A DNA stretch of 64,000 nt from Mucilaginibacter limnophilus (GTDB lineage: Bacteria; Bacteroidota; Bacteroidia; Sphingobacteriales; Sphingobacteriaceae), in NCBI RefSeq assembly GCF_004005815.1, contig NZ_SACK01000002.1:310001-374000 (forward strand), written 5' to 3'. The position numbers and the translations under genes are program-made. A model generated the notes under the pieces. The model had not been told where the DNA came from and made no database searches. It was given only the letters and a program-made list of their open reading frames with translations. Below are positions 50,053 through 59,087 of this stretch, in pieces; within the stretch, counting starts at the first letter, position 1; each line of letters opens with the position of its first letter.

Positions 50053-51390
50053 ATGCTCCCCGTTAATAGCTTTATTCAATTTATTGAGCAGCACAACCTT
50101 TTTCAACCCGCCGACAGCATACTTGTTGCCGTTAGCGGAGGCATGGATTCGGTACTGCTTGCCAACCTGTTTAAAGCCGCGGGATACACGTTTGGCATAG
50201 CACACTGCAACTTCAGCCTGCGCGGCGATGAAGCCGACGCCGACCAGCAGTTTTGCAATAACCTTGCCCGGCAGCTTAATGTTTCCTTTCATACCGTTAA
50301 TTTCAACACAAGCCGGTATGCCGACGAAAATAAGATATCCATCCAGATGGCTGCGAGGGAGTTAAGGTATGCATGGTTTGAGCAGGTAAGGCAGCAGCAT
50401 GGCTACAGTGCCATTGCGCTTGGCCACCACAAGAACGACACTATTGAAACAATATTGTTAAACCTTACCCGCGGAACCGGCATTGCCGGCCTGCATGGCA
50501 TTTTGCCTAAAAACGGCTTCCTGGTGCGGCCTCTGTTGTTTTTAGACAGGTATGAGATAGCGGGGTTTATTCAGCAGAAAAATTTAGCTTATGTGGAAGA
50601 CAGCTCGAACAGTTCGGTTAAATATGCACGGAACAAACTGCGCCACGAGGTCATTCCGAAACTTAAAGAGCTTAACCCTAATCTTGAAAATACGTTTGAG
50701 AATAACCTGAGGCATTTCAGGGAACTTGAAACATTGCTTCAGCAAAAGGCAGATGAGGTGAAAGAAAAGTTATTTGTTCATCAGCATGATGAGATACATC
50801 TTCCAATTGATGATATAAAGAAACTTCAACCCCAGCGCCTGCTGCTGTTTACTGTTTTAAAAGAATACAGCTTTACCGAGTCATTAGTGGATGATATACT
50901 CGCCTCCCTTGACGCCCAACCGGGGAAGGTTTTTGAATCGGCAGACTATAAACTGGTGCTCGACCGAGGAAACTTTATCCTTGCCAAAAAAGAAAAGGCA
51001 CCCCTCGTCGAAGTTTTGATAAACGAGTACGATATCGAAGCGGATATTGATGGCTACAAGCTGAATATCCTGCATGATAATTCGCCGCTTATTGTGAAAG
51101 ATAATCCGTTGGCGGTTTCTGTTGATGCAGATAAGTTGATTTACCCGCTTACCGTACGCACCTGGCAGCAAAGTGATTTTTTTTACCCGCTGGGCATGAA
51201 AATGAAGAAAAAACTGAGCGATTTTTTTATTAATCAGAAAGTGCCTTTGCATAAAAAAGATAATATACCTCTGCTTGTAAACGGCAATGGTGATATTGTG
51301 TGGATAGGCGGATACCGCCCGGATGAAAGATATAAAGTAACCGCCGACACTAAAAAAGTTACTATATTCGAATTGTTTAAACTGATATGA
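50053..51390 (+). CDS. tilS: tRNA(Ile)-lysidine synthetase
   Basis: Attaches lysine to C34 of the tRNA-Ile that reads AUA. 445 residues. PP-loop SGGMDS (28-33) after SILVAV, then AHCNFSLRGDEADADQQF, the TilS motif HHKNDTIETILLNLTRGTG, and the C-terminal TilS domain (VRTWQQSDFFYPLGMKMKKKLSDFF; WIGGYRPDERYK). Essential in most bacteria. Overlaps the next gene by 4 bp (ATGA), starting a three-gene operon. Confidence 0.97.
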   Translation: MLPVNSFIQFIEQHNLFQPADSILVAVSGGMDSVLLANLFKAAGYTFGIAHCNFSLRGDEADADQQFCNNLARQLNVSFHTVNFNTSRYADENKISIQMAARELRYAWFEQVRQQHGYSAIALGHHKNDTIETILLNLTRGTGIAGLHGILPKNGFLVRPLLFLDRYEIAGFIQQKNLAYVEDSSNSSVKYARNKLRHEVIPKLKELNPNLENTFENNLRHFRELETLLQQKADEVKEKLFVHQHDEIHLPIDDIKKLQPQRLLLFTVLKEYSFTESLVDDILASLDAQPGKVFESADYKLVLDRGNFILAKKEKAPLVEVLINEYDIEADIDGYKLNILHDNSPLIVKDNPLAVSVDADKLIYPLTVRTWQQSDFFYPLGMKMKKKLSDFFINQKVPLHKKDNIPLLVNGNGDIVWIGGYRPDERYKVTADTKKVTIFELFKLI

Positions 51391-51869
51391 GCGACAAACC
51401 GGTTTTTGTAGAAAAGCAGTACCTAGGCAGGGAATTTATCCCACTTACCATACGTTTGGTGCTGGCGTTATCGTGCTTTGCTGCTTATTTTGTTACCGGC
51501 TGGGGCAACCGTAACGGCGATCTGCTGATTGTAGTTGGCTTCGGTATCATCATCATTTCCATCATCATGGGCTTTTTGCTGCACTTTCGTACCAGGGTGC
51601 AAAATAAAAGTGTTTATCTGGATGGCCTGTGGACTACCCGGCTTGTAAAGATCGATCTGAACAGCATTGTAAAGGCTGAAAAAGGCACTTACAGCCGTTA
51701 CCTGTTTAACAACCCGGTGTATAACCTGCACACCCGTGGTACCATACGTTTTTATGCCGGCGGCAAAGACGCCATTCACCTTACCGACCGTGACGGGCTT
51801 TTGTACATCATCGGCTCGCAGCACGCCAACGAACTTTTACGCGCTATACTTATCGAGATGAAAAGGTAG
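51387..51869 (+). CDS. Membrane protein with two helices and PH-like domain
   Basis: 160 residues. Two hydrophobic helices (about 20-40 and 46-68: LVLALSCFAAYFVTGWG; LLIVVGFGIIIISIIMGFLL) precede a basic soluble part of beta type (SVYLDGLWTTRLVKIDLNSIVKAE; GTIRFYAGGKDAIHLTDRDGLLYII) that resembles bacterial PH domains. Probably anchored in the inner membrane. Coupled to tilS by a 4-bp overlap and followed after 1 bp by the next gene. Family not recognised. Confidence 0.72.
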   Translation: MSDKPVFVEKQYLGREFIPLTIRLVLALSCFAAYFVTGWGNRNGDLLIVVGFGIIIISIIMGFLLHFRTRVQNKSVYLDGLWTTRLVKIDLNSIVKAEKGTYSRYLFNNPVYNLHTRGTIRFYAGGKDAIHLTDRDGLLYIIGSQHANELLRAILIEMKR

Positions 51870-51870
51870 T

Positions 51871-52860
51871 ATGAAAAGGATAGGATATTTTCTTTTTCTA
51901 CTATTTTTATCGCTTTCTTGCTATGCGCAAACTACTGGGAATAATGTACAGTTAAGGCCTGATATAAGTAAATTAGCTAAAGAGATAGCTAAGGAAAACA
52001 GATGGATGAGCCGGGCAGTAGGTTATGCCGGTACCCGCCCCGCACAATGGGATAGATTTGAAAAATTGCGTGAGCAAGCATCACCGGTAGAATTACGGGC
52101 ACTTACAGGACATGAAAACCCGGTAGTGAGATGTTATGCTTTTTATGCTCTTTCACTGAGTTTAGATACTGCTGTTTATACTATACTGTTAAATCATTTA
52201 ACAGACACTTCAAAAGTTTCTACATTAATAGGGTGTTTAGGAAGTTCACAAAAAGTTGGCGATTTTTTCTATTCTAACGCCGCTGTATCAGGACGACAAA
52301 GATATGCGGTTGATAGTATTTTGCTTTTTAATGATTCAATCAATTTATATGCGAAATGGGAACTGCTAAATAAAATTAAGCCCGAACAGCGTTATTATCA
52401 TCGTATTAAGGAACTCGCTTTATCTGCCGATTACCCGATAGCTATAGAAGCCCTGGCAAAATATCGTGATACTGCTGATGTTGAGATTATTAAAAAAGCG
52501 TTTAAAAAAGAAGGATGTGAAGGGTATGCTATAAGTGCTGCTATTGCATTTCCCGCCCCCGAATTTTATTCGTACTTAACAGCTTCTTTTGAAGAAGAGT
52601 GGAGTAGGAAGTCTTACAGTTACCCTAAGTGGAGGGCGTTGTATCAAGCATTGGCACAGTACCCTAATGAAAAAACGTTAAGCTTGTTTAACAAAACTCT
52701 TACAACCAAAGACAAATTCAAATATCAAACATTAAGCAAGTTTTTGCTTATCGCAATAACAAAATTCCCACACGAGTTATTTGAGCCATTAAATGCTAAA
52801 GTAAAACTGGACGATTATGAGATGGCTGAAGTTAAAGAGGAAATCAACCGGACATATTAG
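51871..52860 (+). CDS. Exported HEAT-like protein, unknown function
   Basis: 329 residues. Signal peptide MKRIGYFLFLLFLSLSCYAQ; the Cys before YAQ sits too close to the end to read as a clear lipobox. The mature part is a series of helices (PVELRALTGHENPVVRCYAFYALSLS; YPIAIEALAKYRDTADVEIIKKAFKKEG; EKTLSLFNKTLTTKDKFKYQTLSK) in the manner of HEAT or HEAT-like PBS repeats. More AT-rich than tilS. Third gene of the tilS operon by spacing (1 bp). A link with tRNA modification is not implied. Confidence 0.7.
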   Translation: MKRIGYFLFLLFLSLSCYAQTTGNNVQLRPDISKLAKEIAKENRWMSRAVGYAGTRPAQWDRFEKLREQASPVELRALTGHENPVVRCYAFYALSLSLDTAVYTILLNHLTDTSKVSTLIGCLGSSQKVGDFFYSNAAVSGRQRYAVDSILLFNDSINLYAKWELLNKIKPEQRYYHRIKELALSADYPIAIEALAKYRDTADVEIIKKAFKKEGCEGYAISAAIAFPAPEFYSYLTASFEEEWSRKSYSYPKWRALYQALAQYPNEKTLSLFNKTLTTKDKFKYQTLSKFLLIAITKFPHELFEPLNAKVKLDDYEMAEVKEEINRTY

Positions 52861-52873
52861 CCTTAGGAAAACT

Positions 52874-52881
52874 TATATTTG
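52874..52881 (+). promoter_or_regulatory. -7 box for the BtuF-like gene
   Basis: TATATTTG, 18 nt before the ATG at 52900. It overlaps the alternative TTG start at 52879, which argues for the ATG. Confidence 0.55.
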
Positions 52882-52899
52882 CAGGCTAATTTGCTTCAA

Positions 52900-53826
52900 A
52901 TGTCCGATCTTAAAATCGTTTCCCTTCTTCCGTCAGCTACCGAAATTGTTTGTGCTTTAGGTCTTCAACACACCCTCGTTGGCCGTTCGCATGAGTGCGA
53001 TTTTCCTGAAGAAGTGAAGCAACTGCCGGTTTGTACCGAAGCGCATATACCCGATGGCCTGAGCAGCGCGGATATCGATAAAAAGGTAAAAGAAATACTG
53101 GCCGATGCCTTATCGGTGTATTCTGTAAATCGTGAGGTGATTAAAGAATTGCAGACCGATGTGGTAATCACGCAGGCACAATGTGATGTATGCGCGGTGT
53201 CATTACCCGAAGTAGAGCAGGCTTTAACAGACTACCTTGACAAACCGGTGAAAATCATTTCGCTGCAGCCAAACAGTCTTGATGACATTCTGAATTATAT
53301 CAAAGGTGTCGCTACAGCCTTAAATGTATCACAGCAAGGCGAACAATTAGTTGAAGACCTGCAGGAGCGCATTGACATCATCAGGCATAAGCTAAAGTTT
53401 ATTGAAACCAAGCCAACCGTTGCATGTATTGAGTGGCTGGAACCGCTGATGATATCAGGCAACTGGGTGCCCGAACTGGTAAGCCTTGCAGGCGGTGAGC
53501 CTGTTTTAGCTGTAACAGGAAAACATTCCCCTTACGTTAATTGGGACGATATTGTTGCTGCTAATCCCGACATTATTGTGGTGATGCCCTGCGGTTTCGG
53601 TATTGAGCGAACCATGCGCGAAATGGGGCTGCTGTTGCAGCAAACCAGCTTTGCCGACTTAAAAGCCGTAAAAAATAACCGCCTGTACATTGCCGATGGT
53701 AACCAGTATTTTAACCGCCCGGGTCCGCGGATTGTTGATTCGGTAGAAATACTGGCCGAAATCATCAACCCTAAGCAATTCATCTTTGGTTACGAAGGAA
53801 ATGGCTGGGTGAAGTTTGCGGTGTAA
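52900..53826 (+). CDS. BtuF-like periplasmic-binding-fold protein without a signal peptide
   Basis: 308 residues from the ATG at 52900 with the helical-backbone metal receptor (TroA/BtuF-like) fold: IVSLLPSATEIVCALGLQHTLVGRSHECDFP, VVITQAQCDVCAVSLPEVEQAL, CIEWLEPLMISGNWVPELVSLAGG and PDIIVVMPCGFGIERTM. The closest named group is cobalamin-binding proteins. No export signal or lipobox is present at this start or the TTG start, so it looks cytoplasmic, unlike a normal ABC receptor. No BtuC/D permease nearby. Annotated as binding protein only. Confidence 0.85.
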   Translation: MSDLKIVSLLPSATEIVCALGLQHTLVGRSHECDFPEEVKQLPVCTEAHIPDGLSSADIDKKVKEILADALSVYSVNREVIKELQTDVVITQAQCDVCAVSLPEVEQALTDYLDKPVKIISLQPNSLDDILNYIKGVATALNVSQQGEQLVEDLQERIDIIRHKLKFIETKPTVACIEWLEPLMISGNWVPELVSLAGGEPVLAVTGKHSPYVNWDDIVAANPDIIVVMPCGFGIERTMREMGLLLQQTSFADLKAVKNNRLYIADGNQYFNRPGPRIVDSVEILAEIINPKQFIFGYEGNGWVKFAV

Positions 53827-53910
53827 AGCCCCTCCGGCCTTCCTGAAGGGGGAGCATTTGTATGTCGAACACTAATTTGAATGATAAATGCCGGATAGGG
53901 CCATCCATCC

Positions 53911-54002
53911 TGTCATTCGAACGACAGTGAGAAATCTTTTGAAAGTGAATGACTGCAAATGCATATTGCAGAAGAGTTCTCCTCAAACCTCGTCGAAATG
54001 AT
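53911..54002. repeat. Dispersed palindromic repeat, family A, copy 3
   Basis: 92-bp copy, TGTCATTCGAACGACAGTGA to CTCGTCGAAATGATA, with inner GAGAAATCTTTTG. It lies between two convergent genes and ends 15 bp before the TonB receptor stop. A C-rich/G-rich hairpin (CCCCTCCGG ... AAGGGGG) precedes it near 53829-53852. Confidence 0.8.
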
Positions 54003-54016
54003 ATTTACTTTTCACT

Positions 54017-56089
54017 TTATAAACCAAGGTTCATCCCCACACTATAATTCCGTAACGGAGCCGGATTAAAATAGCGGTTACCAATAGCGTTTAAGTCGTT
54101 ACCTAAGCTGTATTTTTGGTTAAGGATATTATCAGCACCGGCAAAAAGCTCAAGCTTTGTTTTGCCGAATGTATGCTGCCAGCCGGCACGCGCCTGCAGC
54201 AAGTGATATTTTGCTGCATAAACGGTATTGGCATCATTAAGCGGGATTGCGCCTGTAAAATTATGCTGCACAAACAGGTAAAGGTTCCGCTGGAATAGTA
54301 TCTGCACATTACTAACCACCACACGCTGCGGTGTACCGGTAAGCTTATTACCGGAGTAATTGTTGGCTGCGTCGGCATAATCATCAAACTTAAATTTGCT
54401 GAAAGTATAGGCGGTGTTAAACTTTACTCCGTTAATAACCCCTGTTCCGTTGCTATATAGCCAACTATTAAACTCTACTTCAACTCCCGGCTGGGTTGTG
54501 CCCCCGGCGTTAACATAGTATTCGGTTTCATCTGCTTGTTTGCGGGCGACAATGGCGTTGCGCAGCTTATAATAAAATGCTGATACATCTACCCATGTTT
54601 TGCCATCCTGTGTGCGCCAGCGGAAACCGGTTTCATAATTCCAGCCGAACTGCGGGTTAAGCATGGTATTTACGATGTTACTGCTTGGCCGAATTTCTAA
54701 ATTGGTAGGCGATGAATATCCCCGGCTTATCGACGCGCGCCAGGTGAAATTGTCAGTGATAAGATATGAAAGCGCCAACCGCGGCATTAGTTGTGCGTCA
54801 AAGTCTTTGTCTGAAAAGCCTGCTTCGTTAAACGGATAAATATTCTTAAAGCGGAATTTGAAGTAATTTACGCTTAAAGCCGCCTCAAGCTGAAGCTTTT
54901 TATAAATAGTAGCCGCATAGCGGGTAAATATAAAATGCTGGTTGGTGTTCAGTTTGTCAATCGCTTGCCTGTCGCCACGCTCGCCACTGTTGTTGTCGTA
55001 ATTACTAATGTCTGAATTGGTTTGTTGCCATTCTACGCCCAGGTTCAGGTGCCAGTCGAAATTAGCCTGTGGTACCGCACTGTACTCAAAATAGGTACGC
55101 AGGCCATAAGTGTCCTCGTCTCGGCGCTCGTAATTGGTAATAAACGGATTGGCAAAATCAACATGGTTACCAAATACTGTAGCTACATTTTTAAAGCGGT
55201 TGTTAATGTGCCATTCGTTAACCAAACCGCCGAAATACATTTTTTGCCTGATCTCGATCTGCTGACTTATCGCACCGCCAATAGCAGGCGTGGCAGGTCT
55301 TGCTGCTCGCGGGTTGACTTCCATTTGAGCAAGTGTTAAGCCGCCGGGCGTTTGGTAGTTTAAATCACTGTAAAAGGCCAGTGCTCTCAGCTCATTATTA
55401 TTCTGCCCGTAGGTAAGTTTATCATTAATGTTCACAAAATGGCGGTACATGTAACTATGCTCCCGGTACCCACCATAGCTTTGATAGGCTTGATTTACAC
55501 CCAGTTGGTTCTTACCTGTTTGATTTTGCACGGTTACGTTTTCGTGGAATAAGCCATACGAGCCGGTGGTGATGCCAACAGTAGCCGAATTGCTATCGAT
55601 ATTGGAAAAAGGATTGAATATGACTACACCGCCTGTATTGGCGCCAAACAGGCTGCCATCGGGGCCTTTTAGTATCTCGATACTTCTGATGGAGTTAAAA
55701 TCAAGCGCGTTTAAATAAGTATTGCCGCCCGCGTCGGTAAGCGGTATTTCATCATAGTAAACTTTAATATTACGTACCCCGAAAGGCGAGCGTAGTAAAC
55801 TTCCCCGCACCGAAAGCCTGTAACTTCCGGGTGAACGCTCTTCGGCTCTTATCCCCGGCACGGTATTAAGTGCCGGGATAAATGAGTTGTCGGGCTGTAG
55901 CTTTAGTTCCGAAGAACCAATTACACTAACCGAGGCAGGAGAACTAAGCAAAGGCTGTTCAGAAAGATAACCTTTTATAGTTACCTCTTTTAACCTGCGA
56001 ACAGTGTCGGTTACAGGTTTATTAGTTTGAGCGTTTGCATTACCAATTAGCAAAACAGCAGTTAAAAAAGCGATGGATAGTTTATACAC
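54017..56089 (-). CDS. TonB-dependent outer-membrane receptor
   Basis: 690 residues: signal peptide (IAFLTAVLLIGNANA), then a short TonB-box-like region (LKEVTIKGYL), a plug domain (PASVSVIGSSELKLQPDNSFIPALNTVPGIRAEE, SIRSIEILKGPDGSLFGANTGGVV) and a 22-strand barrel ending RNYSVGMNLGL with aromatic-rich last strand. No CarboxypepD_reg domain and no SusD partner, so it is of the siderophore/metal-type (FecA-like) rather than SusC. Ligand unknown. Same strand as the sugar dehydrogenase gene, 71 bp apart. Confidence 0.93.
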   Translation of the reverse strand: MYKLSIAFLTAVLLIGNANAQTNKPVTDTVRRLKEVTIKGYLSEQPLLSSPASVSVIGSSELKLQPDNSFIPALNTVPGIRAEERSPGSYRLSVRGSLLRSPFGVRNIKVYYDEIPLTDAGGNTYLNALDFNSIRSIEILKGPDGSLFGANTGGVVIFNPFSNIDSNSATVGITTGSYGLFHENVTVQNQTGKNQLGVNQAYQSYGGYREHSYMYRHFVNINDKLTYGQNNNELRALAFYSDLNYQTPGGLTLAQMEVNPRAARPATPAIGGAISQQIEIRQKMYFGGLVNEWHINNRFKNVATVFGNHVDFANPFITNYERRDEDTYGLRTYFEYSAVPQANFDWHLNLGVEWQQTNSDISNYDNNSGERGDRQAIDKLNTNQHFIFTRYAATIYKKLQLEAALSVNYFKFRFKNIYPFNEAGFSDKDFDAQLMPRLALSYLITDNFTWRASISRGYSSPTNLEIRPSSNIVNTMLNPQFGWNYETGFRWRTQDGKTWVDVSAFYYKLRNAIVARKQADETEYYVNAGGTTQPGVEVEFNSWLYSNGTGVINGVKFNTAYTFSKFKFDDYADAANNYSGNKLTGTPQRVVVSNVQILFQRNLYLFVQHNFTGAIPLNDANTVYAAKYHLLQARAGWQHTFGKTKLELFAGADNILNQKYSLGNDLNAIGNRYFNPAPLRNYSVGMNLGL

Positions 56090-56106
56090 AATAGATTGTT
56101 ATGAAA

Positions 56107-56114
56107 CAAAAATA
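56107..56114 (-). promoter_or_regulatory. Candidate -7 box for the TonB receptor gene
   Basis: Minus strand TATTTTTG, 17 nt before the ATG at 56089. Suggests the receptor has its own promoter. Confidence 0.4.
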
Positions 56115-56159
56115 GGCCATAAATTGAAATAACAATCGATTGCACTTGTAATATCCCTG

Positions 56160-57479
56160 TTATTTTGCAGCTACCCGCCATATGCGGTTAGAGGCATCGT
56201 CGGTAACCAGTATCGAGCCATCTTTTAAGACACCTATTTCTACAGGGCGACCATAAACATCACCTTTTTCAGCGTCTGCAATAAAGCCGGTTAAAAAGTC
56301 TTCAAGTTTTCCGGTAGGCTTGCCGTTTTTAAAAGGCGCGAAAACTACTTTATAGCCAACCCATTTTGAGCTGTTCCACGAGCCGTGCTGGCCTATAAAA
56401 ATGCCGTTTTTGTATTTTTCAGGAAATTTATCTCCGTTATAAAATGCCAAACCAAGAGAAGCCGTATGCGAACCAACTGCCAGATCGGGTACCAGTGTCT
56501 TCTTTACCAATTCAGGTTTTTTTGGCCCTTTAAATGATGGATCTTCATGCTGGCCGAAATAGGCATAAGGCCAGCCATAAAATCCGCCTTCCTGCACAGC
56601 GGTTACATAATCGGGTACCAGTTCGTCGCCAAGTTTATCGCGTTCGTTAACGGCTACGTATAATTTTCCGTCGGCAGGGTTCCAGTCCATCCCAACAGGA
56701 TTACGCAAGCCGGCAGCATAAATGCGCTCACCCGATCCGTCTGGATTTATTTCAAGGATATTGGCACGCCGTATCTCGTTGCTCATGCCATGCTCGGCAA
56801 CGTTACTGCCCGATCCTACTGATATAAAAAGCTTTTTACCATCCTTGCTCGACAGTAAGTTACGTGTCCAGTGGTTATTATAACCACCTGCAGGCAGGTC
56901 GATGATCATTTTGCCTGGGACGTTTATTTTAGTTTGGCCTGCTTTATATGGGTAACGCCATACGCCATCGGTATTAGCTACATAAAACCAGTTACCAATA
57001 ATTTCAATACCATAAGGCTGATTAAGTCCCTTCAGGAAAACTGTTTTCAGATCATATTTTCCGTCGCCATTGGTATCCCTGAAAAGCAGGATATCATTAG
57101 CGCTTTTACCCATATTTTGTGATTTGATAACGCCCTTCACTGCCGCTCCAACTTTTTTCACACCTTTAGCTTCGGTATTAGCCTCGCTTATAAAAATATC
57201 ACCGTTAGTGGCTACATAAATATTTCGCGGGTTGCGCAAGCTATCAGCAAACAGGCTTACAGTAAATTCTTCGGGAGCAACAGGCGTCTTGCCTTGCGGC
57301 CAGCCTATTACATTACTGTATTTTTGTGCCGATTCTGTTTCGTATGGTGCAGGTAAATCAACCTGCTGACTGGTTTTGGTAGCCGTTGTGTCAGCATCGT
57401 TATGATTGGCTTTCTTATTATCCTTACAGCCGGCAAAAGCAATTCCTGCCAGCAGGGCAGCAATCAGCAAATTCTTCAT
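56160..57479 (-). CDS. PQQ-dependent sugar dehydrogenase-like lipoprotein
   Basis: 439 residues. Lipobox FAGC near residue 18 after a short signal. The mature part is a six-bladed beta propeller of the soluble glucose/sorbosone dehydrogenase family: NPRNIYVATNGDIFISEAN, WTRNLLSSKDGKKLFISVGSGSN, RRANILEINPDGSGERIYAAGLRNPVGMDW, GQHGSWNSSKWVGYKVV. It may oxidise sugars with PQQ, but many family members lack proof of activity. Tethered in the periplasm or at the outer membrane. PQQ synthesis genes are not in view. Confidence 0.88.
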   Translation of the reverse strand: MKNLLIAALLAGIAFAGCKDNKKANHNDADTTATKTSQQVDLPAPYETESAQKYSNVIGWPQGKTPVAPEEFTVSLFADSLRNPRNIYVATNGDIFISEANTEAKGVKKVGAAVKGVIKSQNMGKSANDILLFRDTNGDGKYDLKTVFLKGLNQPYGIEIIGNWFYVANTDGVWRYPYKAGQTKINVPGKMIIDLPAGGYNNHWTRNLLSSKDGKKLFISVGSGSNVAEHGMSNEIRRANILEINPDGSGERIYAAGLRNPVGMDWNPADGKLYVAVNERDKLGDELVPDYVTAVQEGGFYGWPYAYFGQHEDPSFKGPKKPELVKKTLVPDLAVGSHTASLGLAFYNGDKFPEKYKNGIFIGQHGSWNSSKWVGYKVVFAPFKNGKPTGKLEDFLTGFIADAEKGDVYGRPVEIGVLKDGSILVTDDASNRIWRVAAK

Positions 57480-57553
57480 AGTTAAATAGTGTAAAAAACA
57501 ATTACTTAACTATCGGGAAAATTATTTGTTTGAACAGATGGTTTAATAGGCTG

Positions 57554-58075
57554 TTAAAACTTGATTAGCTTATCTATCTGCTCTTCGGTAAACTTAAAAG
57601 TATCAGGCTTAAAAATATCAGCTTCTTCGTTTAGTTCGGTTCTTACCAAAGGAATATGGATTTTTAACGGAAGCACGTGCAGATGCATATAGTTGCATAC
57701 CCCGGTAAAATGGTCAACTCCACGAATGTTACCATACCTGCCTGATGATACACCTACTAAAGCAGCCTTTTTTTCGTAAAAACTATCGGGCCAGGCACAG
57801 GCATCTACAAATGTCTTCAGCACGCCGGGAAAACTGCCATTATATTCAGGAATAATAAACACAAACTTTTCGGCACGGGTTACCATGTCTTGTATAGGCA
57901 TAAAGGCTTCGCTTCGCTTGCCGTAAAGGTCGGTTGCTATAAGGGTGTCCGGCAAATCTTCCAAAGACAATAACTCGGCTTCAGCGCCTTTTTCACGCAG
58001 CCTTTTAATGTAATATTTTGCCAGTTTAAGGGTTGAGCTTCCGGCTCTGTTTGTTGATGAGATAACAAGTATCAT
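57554..58075 (-). CDS. NADPH-dependent FMN reductase
   Basis: 173-residue flavodoxin-like fold enzyme. FMN phosphate loop VISSTNRAGSSTLKLAKYY (4-22), flavin-contact motif IPEYNGSFPG (near 94-103) and LVGVSSGRYGNIRGVDHF. It reduces quinones, azo dyes, chromate or supplies reduced flavin; the true substrate is unknown. Soluble. Opens a minus-strand block with the sugar dehydrogenase and TonB receptor genes, but the gaps of about 70 bp and separate start signals make a single operon uncertain. Confidence 0.9.
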   Translation of the reverse strand: MILVISSTNRAGSSTLKLAKYYIKRLREKGAEAELLSLEDLPDTLIATDLYGKRSEAFMPIQDMVTRAEKFVFIIPEYNGSFPGVLKTFVDACAWPDSFYEKKAALVGVSSGRYGNIRGVDHFTGVCNYMHLHVLPLKIHIPLVRTELNEEADIFKPDTFKFTEEQIDKLIKF

Positions 58076-58283
58076 TATACATAAATAACGGGCGCTTTAC
58101 AGTAGTTTAACCTGTTTGTTGGTAAATTGCCCGGCTGTTAATTTGTTTGTAAGTTGGCTTTTCCTGTGGATTTCTCAATTATATAATTGCGTATCTTAGC
58201 ATCCGGTAAAAAACCTTTACGAAGGTAGAATTTATGTTTCTATTGTTCGTTATTATAAGTCTATTGTAAAGTAAAAATACGGA

Positions 58284-59087
58284 ATGAGTAAAATAATAGC
58301 CTTAGCCAACCAGAAAGGCGGCGTAGGAAAAACTACATCATCTATAAATTTAGCGGCCAGTTTAGCCGTTCTTGAATATAAAACCCTGCTTGTTGATGCC
58401 GACCCGCAGGCTAACTCCACATCAGGTATCGGGTTTGACCCGCGTGCCATAAAAAACAGTATTTACGAATGCATTATTAACCAGGTTGACCCGCGCGAGG
58501 CCATACAAAAAACCGAAACGCCCAACCTCGACCTGCTGCCTGCCCATATCGATCTTGTCGGAGCCGAAATCGAGATGATCAACCTTGCCGGTCGCGAGTA
58601 TAAAATGAAAGAGATTTTAGGTAGCGTGAGGGATGAGTATGACTTTATTATTATTGATTGCTCACCATCGTTAGGTTTGATCACAATTAACGCGCTTACG
58701 GCTGCCGACTCAGTTATTATCCCGGTACAATGCGAGTACTTTGCCCTTGAAGGTTTAGGCAAGTTGTTAAATACCATCAAAATTGTACAATCACGCCTAA
58801 ATACTGCTCTTGAGATTGAAGGCATATTGCTTACCATGTATGATGTAAGGCTTCGCTTAAGCAACCAGGTGGTTGAAGAGGTGCGTACGCATTTTGAGGA
58901 TATGGTTTTTGATACTATTATTCAGCGTAATACCCGCCTTAGCGAGGCGCCAAGTTTTGGTGTATCGGTAATTATGCACGATGCTAATTCAAAAGGCGCT
59001 ATAAATTACCTTAATCTTGCCCGTGAAATCGTCAGAAAAAACGGCTTAATTAAAAACGAATTACAGGAATCAACAGAAACAGTATAA
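58284..59087 (+). CDS. parA: Chromosome-partition ATPase ParA (Soj)
   Basis: Moves ParB-parS complexes apart on the nucleoid. 267 residues. Deviant Walker A KGGVGKTT (11-18) after IALANQ, Walker A' LVDADPQANSTSG, and Walker B region FIIIDCSPSLGLITINAL. Short N-terminus, so chromosomal type without a DNA-binding extension. The stop overlaps the parB start by 1 bp. In many bacteria this pair lies near the replication origin; no dnaA or gidA is in the window. Confidence 0.96.
   Translation: MSKIIALANQKGGVGKTTSSINLAASLAVLEYKTLLVDADPQANSTSGIGFDPRAIKNSIYECIINQVDPREAIQKTETPNLDLLPAHIDLVGAEIEMINLAGREYKMKEILGSVRDEYDFIIIDCSPSLGLITINALTAADSVIIPVQCEYFALEGLGKLLNTIKIVQSRLNTALEIEGILLTMYDVRLRLSNQVVEEVRTHFEDMVFDTIIQRNTRLSEAPSFGVSVIMHDANSKGAINYLNLAREIVRKNGLIKNELQESTETV

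Noticed and set aside
53829-53852. CCCCTCCGG...AAGGGGG hairpin as terminator of the BtuF-like gene
   Set aside because: Stem is short and there is no T-run; mentioned only with the neighbouring repeat.
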